The notes: generated by a model not told the origin, from the letters alone. Positions 45,518 through 54,265 are shown, counted from the stretch's first letter. The stretch: DNA of 64,000 bases from Haloechinothrix aidingensis (GCF_013450155.1 NZ_JACCKD010000006.1:248001-312000), one strand, 5' to 3'. Numbers and translations are program-made.

Positions 45518-45678
45518 ATGGCCACGCCCATGCACATCGGCACCGCGAGCTGGTTCAGCGGCAAGGTCCGCACCCTGTGCGGCCGACCCTCGGCCCCGGC
45601 GACGGAGCCGCCAAGAACGCGCCCCTGTGCCCCACGTGCCGCCATCAAGCCGGATGGAACCACGACACACGCCGCTAA
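45518..45678 (+). pseudogene. Small zinc-finger transfer-type protein with a frameshift
   Basis: ATG 45518 with GGAAGGA upstream opens a frame with good codon bias ('MHIGTASWFSGKVRTLCGRP'), which then degrades. From about 45587 the -1 frame is strongly G/C3-biased, reads 'LGPGDGAAKNAPLCPTCRHQ' and stops at 45678. Together they give a ~53-residue protein with Cys24 and CPTC, a likely zinc finger. Either a one-base deletion has occurred near 45587-45590 (CGACCCTCGG) or ribosomes shift there; mutation is the simpler view. Confidence 0.5.
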
Positions 45679-45796
45679 CCGGCGTCGGGCCGGGCGCGCC
45701 CCGACGCGCGTCCGGCCCGCAGATCCCCGAACGAAGGAACCACCGGCACGGAAGGCCACAAGCCGACGGCTCCCCCACTGAAAGGACTACCCAAAC

Positions 45797-46741
45797 ATGG
45801 ACACGACGAAACCACTGCTGGATCGAGCGCTCGATCTGGCCGCGCGCGGCTGGCCGGTGTTCCCGCTGCGTGTCGGCGACAAGACACCGGCCCTGCACGG
45901 GCTGACCGACTGCCCGGGCACCGGCGTGTGCGCAGACGAGCATCAGGGCTGGGAGCAGCGCGCCACTACCGACCCCGAGCGGATCCGGGCCGCCTGGGCA
46001 CACGCGCCGTTCAACATCGGGCTGGCCACCGGCCCGGCCGGGCTGTGCGTGCTGGATCTCGACGTGCTCAAAGACGGTGAGACCGTGCCCGAGGCGTGGG
46101 CAGGCACCGGCGTGACATGCGGCGAGGACGTGCTCGCCGCACTGGCGGAGCAGGCACACCAGCCCGTGCCCGGGGACACGCTCACCGTGCGGACCCCCTC
46201 GGGCGGGCTGCACCTGTACTATCGCGCCCCCGACGGCGCGGCGCTGCGCAACACCGGAGGCGAGCGCGGCAACGGCCTGGGCTGGAAGGTCGATACCCGC
46301 TCCTGGGGCGGCTACGTCGTCGCCCCCGGCTCCGTCACCACCACCGGCAGCTACGACTACCTCTGCGACAGTGACCCCGCGCCGCTGCCGGACTGGCTGG
46401 CCCAGCGGCTCACCCCGGCACCACCCCCGCCTGCGCCGGTCACGCCGATCCGGCCCACCACGGGGCGGCGCTCGCGCTACGTGGAAGCCGCCGTGCGCGC
46501 CGAAGCCGCCAAGGTGCACCACGCACCCAAAAGCCAGCGCAACGGCACGCTCTACGCCGCCGCGCTGGCCCTCGGACAACTCGTCGCAGGCGGCGCCCTC
46601 TCCGCCGACGAGGTGACCTCAGTGCTGCTGGGCGCGGCCCGGCGCCATATCGCCGCGCGCGCCTACAGCGAGATCCAGGCGCGCAAAACCATCACCTCCG
46701 GCCTGTCCGCAGGCGCCAAACGCCCCCGCCAGATCGCCTGA
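45797..46741 (+). CDS. Bifunctional DNA primase/polymerase (prim-pol) replication protein
   Basis: 314 residues; GAAAGGAC precedes the ATG. The N-terminal prim-pol domain (about 10-200) has 'ARGWPVFPLRVGDKTPA', acidic catalytic motif 'CVLDLDVL' and 'TPSGGLHLYY' with the conserved His. A Pro-rich linker and helical C-terminal domain follow. In AICEs of the prim-pol type it initiates autonomous replication with the adjacent RepA-like ATPase. Confidence 0.9.
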   Translation: MDTTKPLLDRALDLAARGWPVFPLRVGDKTPALHGLTDCPGTGVCADEHQGWEQRATTDPERIRAAWAHAPFNIGLATGPAGLCVLDLDVLKDGETVPEAWAGTGVTCGEDVLAALAEQAHQPVPGDTLTVRTPSGGLHLYYRAPDGAALRNTGGERGNGLGWKVDTRSWGGYVVAPGSVTTTGSYDYLCDSDPAPLPDWLAQRLTPAPPPPAPVTPIRPTTGRRSRYVEAAVRAEAAKVHHAPKSQRNGTLYAAALALGQLVAGGALSADEVTSVLLGAARRHIAARAYSEIQARKTITSGLSAGAKRPRQIA

Positions 46742-46767
46742 CCACCACCGTGTCTGGAGGCTCTGAC

Positions 46768-47817
46768 ATGACCGCAGCCCGCCCGCTCACCCCGGTACCG
46801 GACCAGCCACAGCGCCGCACCCGCTGGACCGATGCCGAGCTGATGGCCGTGGACTTCCCCGAACCCCGGTGGGCCGTGCCCGGCCTGCTGTGCGAAGGAC
46901 TCAACCTACTGGCAGGCGCGCCCAAGCTCGGCAAGTCCTGGCTGTCCCTCGGGCTCGGGGCCGATATCGCCAACGGCGACCCCGTGCTCGGCTCGATCGA
47001 GGTCGAACGCGGCCCCGTGCTCTACTGCGCCCTGGAAGACACCGGCCGCCGCCTGCAACGCAGGCGCCGCCAGATGCTGGCCGCTGGCGGCCGCGCCGCA
47101 TCCCACCTCACCCTCGAAACCGCCTGCCCCACCATGACCGCAGGCGGCGAGGCCCTACTCATCGACTGGCTCGAAGACAACCCGCACGCCCGCCTGGTCA
47201 TCATCGACACCTTCGAGAAGATGCGCGGCAGCGACCCGGCAGCCGCCTCGGCCTACGCCGCCGACTACACCGCCGCCGTGCGGTTCAAACGGCTCGCCGA
47301 CCACTACAACGTGCCGTTCCTGCTCATCCACCACGTGCGCAAACAAGGCGCCGAAGACTTCCAAAGCCTGGTCTCCGGCACCAACGGCCTCACCGGCGCC
47401 GTCGACGCGGTGTTGGTGCTCGAACGGGCACGCGGCCAAGCAGACGGGGTTCTGCACGTCACCGGCCGCGACGTCGAAGAAGCCGACTACGCCATGAGCT
47501 TCGACGCCCACGCCGGAGCCTGGACCAAGCTCGACGGCCCCGCCAGCGACCACCTCATGCACGACACCCGCGCCCTGATCACCCGCTTCGTACGCGACTA
47601 CCCCGGCCAAAAACCCGCCGCCATCGCCGAAGCCCTGCAACTCAACGCGGGAACCGTCCGGCAAACCTGCCGCCGCATGGCCGACGCCGGACAACTCCAC
47701 GTCAACGCCCAAGGCACCTACCACCCACCGCAGAACAGTGACACCGCAAACACCGGCCAACTGTCACACCTGTCACTCAGTCACTCCACCCCACCTGACC
47801 AGCACGAAAACCTGTGA
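46768..47817 (+). CDS. RepA-like AAA ATPase/helicase
   Basis: 349 residues from ATG 46768 (TGGAGG upstream; GTG 46750 is the alternative). Walker A 'GAPKLGKSW' (50-58), 'RLVIIDTFEKMRG' Walker B, and 'FLLIHHVRKQG' match AAA_25/RepA hexameric helicases. A C-terminal winged helix ('KPAAIAEALQLNAGTVRQTC') could bind DNA. It pairs with the prim-pol gene 26 bp upstream for element replication. The 3' end contains two of the TGTCAC sites. Confidence 0.88.
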   Translation: MTAARPLTPVPDQPQRRTRWTDAELMAVDFPEPRWAVPGLLCEGLNLLAGAPKLGKSWLSLGLGADIANGDPVLGSIEVERGPVLYCALEDTGRRLQRRRRQMLAAGGRAASHLTLETACPTMTAGGEALLIDWLEDNPHARLVIIDTFEKMRGSDPAAASAYAADYTAAVRFKRLADHYNVPFLLIHHVRKQGAEDFQSLVSGTNGLTGAVDAVLVLERARGQADGVLHVTGRDVEEADYAMSFDAHAGAWTKLDGPASDHLMHDTRALITRFVRDYPGQKPAAIAEALQLNAGTVRQTCRRMADAGQLHVNAQGTYHPPQNSDTANTGQLSHLSLSHSTPPDQHENL

Positions 47818-47888
47818 CACCCCCTGTGACACCCCGCAAGGCCGTCACCGCTCGGACGGCACCGACACCCGCACGAAGGAGGACCCGG

Positions 47889-48119
47889 ATGGACACAGTG
47901 CCGATACCGGAACCGGTGCCCGACCGGCACCTCTACCGCATCTCCGAGGCCATGCGGCTGCTGTCCATGAGCCGATCCGTGATCTACGAACAGATCCGAT
48001 CCGGCCGCCTGCGCTCCGTCAAACAAGGCCGCACCCGACTCGTGCCCGCCCAAGCCATCCACGACTACATCCAACTACTCATCCACGAAACGGAGGACAA
48101 CCATGGCCAAGCGGCGTAG
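47889..48119 (+). CDS. xis: Excisionase (Xis), MerR-like helix-turn-helix
   Basis: 76 residues; ATG 47889 has GAAGGAGG upstream, better than the longer GTG 47814 frame. 'LYRISEAMRLLSMSRSVIYE' followed by 'RSGRLRSVKQGRTRLVPAQA' is the HTH_17/excisionase fold. It directs the integrase toward excision. Its stop lies 17 bp inside the integrase gene, so they are coupled. Confidence 0.9.
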   Translation: MDTVPIPEPVPDRHLYRISEAMRLLSMSRSVIYEQIRSGRLRSVKQGRTRLVPAQAIHDYIQLLIHETEDNHGQAA

Positions 48120-49248
48120 CCACGGTGACGGCACTCTCTACTGGGATGAAGATCGGCAACGCTGGGTCGGGGCAGTCACCACCGGCTACACACCTGCTGG
48201 TAAGCGAATTCGACGCAAGGTGACCAGAAAGACCAAGACAGAAGCGAGAGAGAAGCTTCGCGAGCTATTGCGGGAGGCTAGCGAGGCGGCTCACGAGGAT
48301 CGTCGGTATACGGTTGCTGACGCCGTAGATGGTTGGCTCGCCTACGGCATACCCGGCGCGAAAGAGGTCACAATCGACAACTACCGCACGCTGATTAAGC
48401 GCCATATCCGGCCCCATCTTGGTGCTCGCAAGTTGCGTGATCTGGCAGCGGAGGACGTCGATAAGTGGTTGGCCGAGCGCGCCAACTATGTCAGCACCAG
48501 AACGGTGCGCTTGCTTCATTCGATCCTGAATCGCGCGGTCCGGCAGGCCCAGGCACGCGACAAGGTACGGCGCAACGTGGTGGAGTTGTGCCAGATCCCG
48601 CAAGGTCAGAAGGGGCGCCCGTCGAAGGCGCTCAATCTGGACCAGGCTGAGGCCGTACTCAGCGCGTCGGAAAGCTCTCCATTGCACGCCTACATCGTGG
48701 TGTCACTGCTCACTGGGGCACGTACGGAGGAGCTTCGGCCACTGAGTTGGGACCGCGTCGATCTGGATGGTGACCCCGAGGCTGATCCGCCGGTGTTGCC
48801 GTCGATGGCGGTGTGGCGCTCCGTTCGCGGGGATACGAAGACGAAGGGTTCACGTCGCACGCTCGCCTTGCCCAACCGGTGTGTTACAGCGCTCCGGCGA
48901 CAGCAGGAACGATTGTCGACACCCGGCGCTCCGGCGAATCCACACAACCTGGTGTTCCCCACCGCCAACGGGACAGAGATGGACGCGCACAACGTACGTC
49001 GTGAATTCCGAAAGGTCATCAAGGCAGCAGGGCTGCCACCCGAGCAATGGACGCCCAGGGAGCTGCGGCACAGTTTCGTGTCGCTCCTATCGGGGTCCGG
49101 CGTGCCACTTGAGGATATCGCTCGCCTGGTGGGCCACAGCGGGACCAGGGTGACCGAAACCGTGTACCGCAAGGAGATCAAGCCGGTCATGGTCGAAGGC
49201 GCCACAGCGATGGATGACCTGTTCCCATCGGATGCCGCGAGCAGTTAG
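48103..49248 (+). CDS. int: Tyrosine site-specific integrase
   Basis: 381 residues. An N-terminal AP2-like arm-binding domain ('YWDEDRQRWVGAVTTGY'), a SAM-like core-binding domain (70-165) and a catalytic domain. Catalytic residues are R207 ('TGARTEELR'), R322 ('PRELRHSF', the usual box-II His replaced by R319), H345 ('VGHSG') and Y355 ('VYRKE'). It integrates AICE2 into tRNA-Ala; the gene ends 77 bp from the tRNA, the standard arrangement. Confidence 0.95.
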   Translation: MAKRRSHGDGTLYWDEDRQRWVGAVTTGYTPAGKRIRRKVTRKTKTEAREKLRELLREASEAAHEDRRYTVADAVDGWLAYGIPGAKEVTIDNYRTLIKRHIRPHLGARKLRDLAAEDVDKWLAERANYVSTRTVRLLHSILNRAVRQAQARDKVRRNVVELCQIPQGQKGRPSKALNLDQAEAVLSASESSPLHAYIVVSLLTGARTEELRPLSWDRVDLDGDPEADPPVLPSMAVWRSVRGDTKTKGSRRTLALPNRCVTALRRQQERLSTPGAPANPHNLVFPTANGTEMDAHNVRREFRKVIKAAGLPPEQWTPRELRHSFVSLLSGSGVPLEDIARLVGHSGTRVTETVYRKEIKPVMVEGATAMDDLFPSDAASS

Positions 49249-49249
49249 G

Positions 49250-49268
49250 CGCCCAGTTTGGCTCCCGA
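49250..49268 (+). promoter_or_regulatory. Candidate integrase arm-binding site
   Basis: GCGCCCAGTTTGGCTCCC directly follows the integrase stop and shares CGCCCAGTTTGGC with the site at 36843 near the other end, in the same orientation. Confidence 0.45.
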
Positions 49269-49273
49269 CACGC

Positions 49274-49311
49274 CAGTGGGGCCGCTACCCATGTGGATAG
49301 CGGCCCCACTG
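49274..49311. terminator. Bidirectional hairpin terminator between int and tRNA-Ala
   Basis: CAGTGGGGCCGCTA (49274-49287) pairs perfectly with TAGCGGCCCCACTG (49298-49311), 14 bp around a 10-nt loop. It lies between the convergent integrase and tRNA genes and would end both transcripts. Confidence 0.75.
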
Positions 49312-49325
49312 ACCTGCGTTTTCAC

Positions 49326-49401
49326 TGGTGGAGCTGACGGGATTCGAACCCGTGACCCCTTGACTGCCAGTCAAGTGCGCTACCAACTGCGCCACAGCCC
49401 C
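49326..49401 (-). tRNA. tRNA-Ala (GGC), CCA encoded; AICE2 attachment site attR
   Basis: The 76-nt cloverleaf is read on the minus strand, 5' end at 49401. The anticodon loop CTGGCAG within the CTTGA/TCAAG stem gives anticodon GGC, decoding GCC (Ala). The acceptor stem has G3:U70, the alanine identity pair. The T-arm carries GGTTCGAATCC and CCA is genomic (49326-49328). The 3' 45 bases (49326-49370) equal the repeat at 36701-36745, so integration preserved the gene. Confidence 0.97.
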
Positions 49402-49610
49402 AAGCCGTGCACTTCGTCGTGCCGGGTACATACGCTACATGATGCGTCGGGACGGCATTGAAGCCGCCCCCCACATGCGGTAGCGACGCCGTGCGCGGGG
49501 CGGGCGAGCGGTCGACGCGCCTTATATGCTGACGCCCCGGGTCGGAAACCAGAGTGGGGGCTGGAGTCCATGTGAAGCGGGCGATGGACGTGTGCGGCCG
49601 AGGAGGCGTT

Positions 49611-50453
49611 ATGGGGCTCGCCCGGTTGCTGCTCGCGGCGACGGCCGCGGTCGGCCTTGCCGGTGCGACGGCCGCGTGCGGCGACGCGCCTGCGGGCGCG
49701 GGGGCGTCCCTGGTGGACCGGGTCGAGGACAACGACGCCATCACCATCGGTATCCGCTCCGACCAGCCGGGGTTGTCCCGGTACACGGTCGATGGCCGCT
49801 ACACGGGCTTCGACATCGACCTGGCCACGTTCGTGGCCGGCGAGCTCGGCGTTGACCCCGAGGACATCGAGTGGCAGGACGTGCCTGCTGCGGAGCGGGA
49901 GTCGGCGCTGGTCCACGGCGAGGTCGACATCGTCGTCGGGACGTACTCGATCACCGAGGAACGCAGGCACGAGGTGGATTTCGCCGGGCCGTACTTCGAG
50001 ACGGGCCAGGACCTGCTCGTCCGGGCGGACGACACGGAGATCACCGGCCCGGAGGCGCTGGACGGCAACGCCCTGTGCTCGGTGTCCGGGTCGACCCCGG
50101 CGAAGCGCGTGCAGCAGGAGTTCGCCGGTGACGTCGAGCTGGTGGAGTATCCCCGCTACCAGGAATGCGTCACGGCCCTGCTCGCCGGGCACGTGGATGC
50201 CGTCACCACCGACGCGGTGATCCTGGCCGGGTACGCCGCCCAGCACCCGGAGCTGCTGAAGGTGGTGGGGGAGAGGTTCTCGACGGAGCGCTACGGGATC
50301 GGCCTCGCGAAGGGTGACCCCGAGGGCAGGCGCGCGCTGAACGACGCGATCGAGAAGATGATCGACAGCGGTGAGTGGCGGGACTCCCTGGAGCGCAACA
50401 TCGGCGCGTCCGAGTACGAGATCCCGCCGCCGCCCGACGTCGAACGCGGGTGA
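49611..50453 (+). CDS. Glutamate-type ABC transporter substrate-binding lipoprotein
   Basis: 280 residues; ATG 49611 chosen for GAGGAGG upstream and an immediate signal peptide ending in a lipobox-like 'GATAAC' (Cys about 23). The type III periplasmic binding fold (SBP_bac_3) is visible in 'ITIGIRSDQPGLSRY', 'GFDIDLATFVAGELG', 'DIVVGTYSITEERRHEVDFAGPY' region and 'RYGIGLAKGD'. Predicted ligand is glutamate or a polar amino acid. No permease or ATPase is adjacent, so partners must be elsewhere. Confidence 0.88.
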   Translation: MGLARLLLAATAAVGLAGATAACGDAPAGAGASLVDRVEDNDAITIGIRSDQPGLSRYTVDGRYTGFDIDLATFVAGELGVDPEDIEWQDVPAAERESALVHGEVDIVVGTYSITEERRHEVDFAGPYFETGQDLLVRADDTEITGPEALDGNALCSVSGSTPAKRVQQEFAGDVELVEYPRYQECVTALLAGHVDAVTTDAVILAGYAAQHPELLKVVGERFSTERYGIGLAKGDPEGRRALNDAIEKMIDSGEWRDSLERNIGASEYEIPPPPDVERG

Positions 50454-50460
50454 CGGGCAC

Positions 50461-51294
50461 TTACCGGCGGTACGCGCTGTCCGGGCTCACCCGCCGGGGG
50501 TAGCCGTCGCCGGACGGGTCCGGGGCCGCGCCCGCTTCGAGGTCCTCCTCGTGCAGGCCCTCCTGGACCGCCATCCGGATCTGTTCCCGGTTCTCCCGCA
50601 CGACGTGCGCGAAGAACGAGTCGGTGCGCGGGTCGACGAGCACCTCGAGCGTCACGCGCAGTGCGGTGTCGACCACCGACTCCACGATCTCGTCGTGGAA
50701 CGGTACGCGCTTGAACCGGCCGGCCTGGGGGTCGTTGCGCACCTTCTCGGTGACGATCGCGCGGAGCTGGTCACTGTTCTCGTTCAACGAGCGCGCCAGG
50801 TTGTGCGGGTAGTTGCCCGTTTCGAGCACTTTGACGACCTCGTCGAGTACCGCGATGGTGATGGGCTTCTTGATGGCGAGCACGATCGGCCGTGACAGGC
50901 GCTCCACCAGCCGGTAGACGAACCGCTCCCCGAACGCCCTGTCGGCCGCGCGGACCAGGCGGACGATCATCACGACGAGCCGGAGCAGCCGGAAACCGCG
51001 CAGGGCCGGGTGCGCCACCGGGATCATGCCCAGGATCTCGTACCAGTTGCGCAGCGGGAACTTCCGTGCCCAGCCGTTGGCTCGCCAGCGGTAGAGGAAC
51101 TCGATCACGAAGATCCCGCAGATGGAGGTGTCGGTGATCAGCACCCACCGGGCGTCGATGTCGACCCGGTCGGAGAACATCGCATAGACCAGCAGCCCCA
51201 CCGAGAAGATCGCCAGCAGCAGCATCCCGACATCGATGGGGCTGACCTGCGACTTGCGGAGGACCCCGTGGGGGTTCGATGCGGAGTGTTGCAC
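50461..51294 (-). CDS. Ion transporter / voltage-sensor-like membrane protein
   Basis: 277 residues. Four hydrophobic segments in the first ~125 residues include S4-like 'GFRLLRLVVMIVRLVRAADR' with regularly spaced Arg, as in voltage-sensor domains. The pore loop (TVGYG) of potassium channels is missing; a long cytoplasmic tail ('LNENSDQLRAIVTEKV') follows. So it is a voltage-sensor-only or ion-transporter-family protein rather than a channel with recognisable selectivity. Convergent with the gene at 49611, 7 bp apart. Confidence 0.7.
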   Translation of the reverse strand: MQHSASNPHGVLRKSQVSPIDVGMLLLAIFSVGLLVYAMFSDRVDIDARWVLITDTSICGIFVIEFLYRWRANGWARKFPLRNWYEILGMIPVAHPALRGFRLLRLVVMIVRLVRAADRAFGERFVYRLVERLSRPIVLAIKKPITIAVLDEVVKVLETGNYPHNLARSLNENSDQLRAIVTEKVRNDPQAGRFKRVPFHDEIVESVVDTALRVTLEVLVDPRTDSFFAHVVRENREQIRMAVQEGLHEEDLEAGAAPDPSGDGYPRRVSPDSAYRR

Positions 51295-51455
51295 TGTGTC
51301 GCTCCAGGTGGCTGTTGCGCTGGTCCGGAACCTTACCGCGCACGTCGCGGGCGCCTTACGGGCGTCTCACGGCATCATGGACAGGATCGCGAAAGGCCCG
51401 AGGCGCGCTGAGTGCCCGGAAACCGGCGCGGGAGACGAAACGGAGGTTCGAGGAC

Positions 51456-51971
51456 ATGGACGACACACGTGAATTCTCGACCGGTGAACCGTCCGACGGT
51501 GCGACCGCGGCCGAGCGGCCGGACTCGGTGATGCCGCGGCGGGCTGCGATGGCCGGTGTCGGTGTCATCGCGGTGTCCGGACTCGCGCTGGCCGGGTGCC
51601 AGGTCGAGGACGGCGGCGGCAACGGTGGCGACGACGGCAACGGCGACGGCGGTGACGGCGGCGACGGCGGCGGCAACGGTGGCGGCGAGAGCATCGCGAC
51701 CACCGACGAGATCCCCGTCGGCGGGGGCGTGGTGTTCGGCGACGAGGGTGTGGTCATCACCCAGCCGGTGCAGGGCGAGTTCAAAGGCTTCTCCGCGACG
51801 TGCACGCACCAGGGCTGCACCGTGGCCGGCGTCGCCGGGGGGACGATCAACTGCTCCTGCCACGGCAGCAAGTTCTCCATCGAGGACGCCTCCGTCGTCA
51901 ACGGCCCCGCGGAACGCCCGCTCGACGAGCGCGCGCTGTCGGTGGACGGCGACTCGCTGTCCCTCGGGTAG
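51456..51971 (+). CDS. Rieske [2Fe-2S] lipoprotein
   Basis: 171 residues from ATG 51456. 'PRRAAMAGVGVIAVSGLALAGC' region combines twin Arg (28-29) with a lipobox (C48), so a Tat-exported lipoprotein is likely. A Gly/Asp-rich linker of ~30 residues follows. Cluster ligands are C116 and H118 ('CTHQGC') and C133 and H136 ('CSCHGSKF'), with C121/C135 as the usual disulfide. It likely mediates electron transfer outside the membrane; partner unknown. Confidence 0.92.
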   Translation: MDDTREFSTGEPSDGATAAERPDSVMPRRAAMAGVGVIAVSGLALAGCQVEDGGGNGGDDGNGDGGDGGDGGGNGGGESIATTDEIPVGGGVVFGDEGVVITQPVQGEFKGFSATCTHQGCTVAGVAGGTINCSCHGSKFSIEDASVVNGPAERPLDERALSVDGDSLSLG

Positions 51972-51993
51972 GGCAGCGGCCCGGCGCGCGTGT

Positions 51994-52767
51994 TCAGCGT
52001 GCCGGGGTCAGGTCCGGTCGCTTGGGCGCGCGCCCGTCGCCGGAGGATCGGCCCCGCACCCGGCGGCCGATCCACGGGCCGAGAAAGCTCGCCAGCCACC
52101 ACAGCTCGGTCTTGGTGAAGTGCATGGAGCCGGACGAGGGAAGTGGCGGCAGCGGTTCGCGCCAGTCGGCACTGCTCCCGGGCAGGCCGAGTGCGTAGGC
52201 CATGCCCGCGGCGATGCGCTCGTGCCCGAGCGGGCTGGCGTGCAGGCGGTCCGGGCTCCAGATCCTCGGGTCGGTGGTGACCGGGTGGTGGAAGGTCTCG
52301 AGGATCGCCACGCCGTGACGGACGGCGGCTTCGTGTATCCGCGCGTTGAGTGACACGACGCGATGGGTCAGCGGTTTCGCGATCGGTACCAGCTTCGCGA
52401 CGTCGGGGAACGTCAGCGTGGCGACCGTGGCGCCTGCGTCGGTGAGTGCGGCGAACATGTGTTCCAGCTCGCCGGCCACGGCGTCGGCGTCGAAGCCGGG
52501 GCGCAGCAGATCGTTCATCCCCGCGACCACCGTGGCCAGATCGGGTTCGAGCGCGAGCGCCGCATCGAGCTGCTCGGCGCGTACCTGGTGGGCGAGGCGG
52601 CCCCGGACGGCGAGGTTGGCGTAGTGCAGCTCGGGGTTGAGCTCGGCCAGCTGGCCTGCGAGCCGGTCGGCCCAGCCCCGCAGGCCGTTCTCGTCGTCAC
52701 CGTCCCACAAGCCTTCGGTCTGGCTGTCTCCGAGTGCTACGTAACGACCGTAGGTACCGCTACTCAT
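51994..52767 (-). CDS. SGNH/GDSL hydrolase
   Basis: 257 residues from ATG 52767. Block I 'YVALGDSQTEG' (Ser nucleophile about 14), block III 'VVAGMNDLLRP' and block V 'SPDRLHASPLGHERIA' (Asp and His) are intact. Family members are esterases or lipases. The C-terminal ~50 residues are basic. No signal peptide is evident. Confidence 0.9.
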   Translation of the reverse strand: MSSGTYGRYVALGDSQTEGLWDGDDENGLRGWADRLAGQLAELNPELHYANLAVRGRLAHQVRAEQLDAALALEPDLATVVAGMNDLLRPGFDADAVAGELEHMFAALTDAGATVATLTFPDVAKLVPIAKPLTHRVVSLNARIHEAAVRHGVAILETFHHPVTTDPRIWSPDRLHASPLGHERIAAGMAYALGLPGSSADWREPLPPLPSSGSMHFTKTELWWLASFLGPWIGRRVRGRSSGDGRAPKRPDLTPAR

Positions 52768-52969
52768 GCCGTTCTTTATAGCGGATCCGCGCGCGCGGCT
52801 CGTAGTAGGTCTACCCGTGTCCCGTAGGATCGCCGGTTTCGCGCTCCTGTCCGGCGCGATGCGCTGCGAGTGCGGCACTCGATCGAGCGATGCAGGGGGC
52901 CGGGCCCTCGCCGTCGGTCACCAGGTCGAGGGCCTGCCACCCTGCGCATGCTGCTCGGAACTCGCCGCC

Positions 52970-53343
52970 CGGCCCTGCGGTTCTGGTGCGTACTCGGGAA
53001 GGCCGCGCTGCGCGGCAACATCGGCGGCCAGCGGGTCATGTGCGAGCAACTCGCGCACCTGATCCACGCGCACCTGTCGATGGAGAACGTCGTGATCCAG
53101 ATACTGCCGCTGGGCTCGGGGCCGCATGAGTTCATGTCCATGACAGCCACGTTGGACGGGTTCCCACCACCGGCGACGAGCGTGCTGGTGACCGGGAGCT
53201 ACGGCCGGGAGACCTTCCACGAGAAGCCTCCCGAGGTGACCCGTGCGGCCCACCACCTCGATCCGGTCAAGGCGATGGCGCTGGGGCGGGACGAGAGTAC
53301 TGAGTGCTTACAGCGGCTGCATCAGGAGCGTCACCTGGACTGA
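52970..53343 (+). pseudogene. Remnant of a DUF5753 regulator (HTH part lost)
   Basis: 'FWCVLGKAALRGNIGGQRVM', 'HLSMENVVIQILPLGSGPHE' and 'VLVTGSYGRETFHEKPPEV' match the C-terminal DUF5753 domain of actinobacterial XRE regulators. The N-terminal helix-turn-helix, normally ~100-150 residues before this, is missing and the upstream frame (from 52870) reads unrelated Arg/Pro-rich sequence. It is followed directly by a broken DUF397 gene, its usual partner. Confidence 0.7.
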
Positions 53344-53347
53344 GGTC

Positions 53348-53542
53348 ATGCCGCGCACGACCGGTGGCTGGTTCGTTCCTCGCCGCAGTGCCGATGGCAG
53401 CACCTGTGGCGGGACCGCGTTCACCGCGGACGCCGTGCACGTTCGCAGTAGCCTCGCCCGCGATGCCGGTACCGCAACGTTCACCCACGAGGAGTGACGC
53501 GCCTTCGTCGCCGGCGTCGAGGACGGCGACTACGACGTCTGG
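53348..53542 (+). pseudogene. DUF397 gene interrupted by an in-frame stop
   Basis: 'TGGWFVPRRSADGSTCGGTA' and 'DAVHVRSSLARDAGTATFTH' followed by a TGA at 53495-53497 and then 'RAFVAGVEDGDYDV' reproduce the DUF397 pattern, in which the stop replaces the conserved Trp (TGG to TGA). Adjacent to the DUF5753 remnant, so the regulator pair has decayed together. Confidence 0.75.
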
Positions 53543-53650
53543 TGCGGCACGTCGGAAGCCCGTGCACGGGCCGTGTGGGGCAGGATCTGGCGGCCGATCG
53601 GTCAGGAACCGAGAAGCGGGGACGCCGGGACCGCAACTAGCGTGACCGCC

Positions 53651-54265
53651 ATGGCGACGATCGAGTTTGTCACGCTCGAGGTGGCCGATGCCTCGGCTGC
53701 CGACAGCTTCTACACGGCCGCTTTCGGTGCGGGCAGTTGGCTGCGCCTGCGGGCGTCGGAGGCATCGACGACCGGCTTCCGCGGGTTCACGCTGTCGCTC
53801 ATCGTATCCCAGCCGGCCACCGTCGACAGTCTCGTCGGCAGCGCCGTCGATGCCGGCGCCACGCCGCTGAAGCCCGCCGCGAAATCACTCTGGGGATACG
53901 GCGGCGTCGTACAGGCCCCGGACGGGACGATCTGGACGGTCGCCTCCTCGTCGAAGAAGGACACCGGCCCGGCCACCCGGCGGATCGACGAGGTCGTGCT
54001 CCAGCTGGGAGTCACGGATGTGGCAGCGAGCAGGCGGTTCTACGCCGACCGAGGCTTCGCCGTGGTGAAGAGCTATGGCCGGAGGTACGTCGAGTTGGAC
54101 ACGTCATCCGGTCCGGTCAAGCTGGCGCTCTACCGGCGCCGTGCCCTCGCCAAGGTCGCCGGCGTCCCCGCCGACGGCAGCGGATCGCACCGGCTCGTGA
54201 TCGGGAGCGATGCCGGGCACTTCACCGACCCGGACGGGTTCGTATGGGAAGCCGCATCGCGCTGA
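53651..54265 (+). CDS. VOC family (glyoxalase-like) protein
   Basis: 204 residues from ATG 53651. Two consecutive VOC modules are recognisable: 'IEFVTLEVADASAADSFYTAAFG' region (first) and 'LQLGVTDVAASRRFYADRGF' (second, near 117), each followed by beta strands and 'APDGTIWTV' / 'DPDGFVWEA' endings. Members include dioxygenases, glyoxalases and resistance proteins; the substrate is not predictable. Confidence 0.85.
   Translation: MATIEFVTLEVADASAADSFYTAAFGAGSWLRLRASEASTTGFRGFTLSLIVSQPATVDSLVGSAVDAGATPLKPAAKSLWGYGGVVQAPDGTIWTVASSSKKDTGPATRRIDEVVLQLGVTDVAASRRFYADRGFAVVKSYGRRYVELDTSSGPVKLALYRRRALAKVAGVPADGSGSHRLVIGSDAGHFTDPDGFVWEAASR

Larger units (their letters stand above)
36746..49370. mobile_element. 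AICE2: pSAM2-like actinomycete integrative and conjugative element
   Basis: About 12.6 kb bounded by a perfect 45-bp direct repeat of the tRNA-Ala 3' part (36701-36745 and 49326-49370). Gene order matches the pSAM2/AICE plan: GntR regulator, small transfer proteins, DUF2637 protein, FtsK-like TraB, prim-pol replication protein, RepA-like ATPase, Xis, and tyrosine integrase beside the tRNA. The extra cargo is an Abi-like gene, an inositol-phosphatase homologue and a DUF5919 regulator. Confidence 0.88.

Noticed and set aside
49258-49461. 67-residue frame containing GGADGIRTRDPLTAS
   Set aside because: It is the antisense reading of the terminator and tRNA-Ala, a common spurious annotation.
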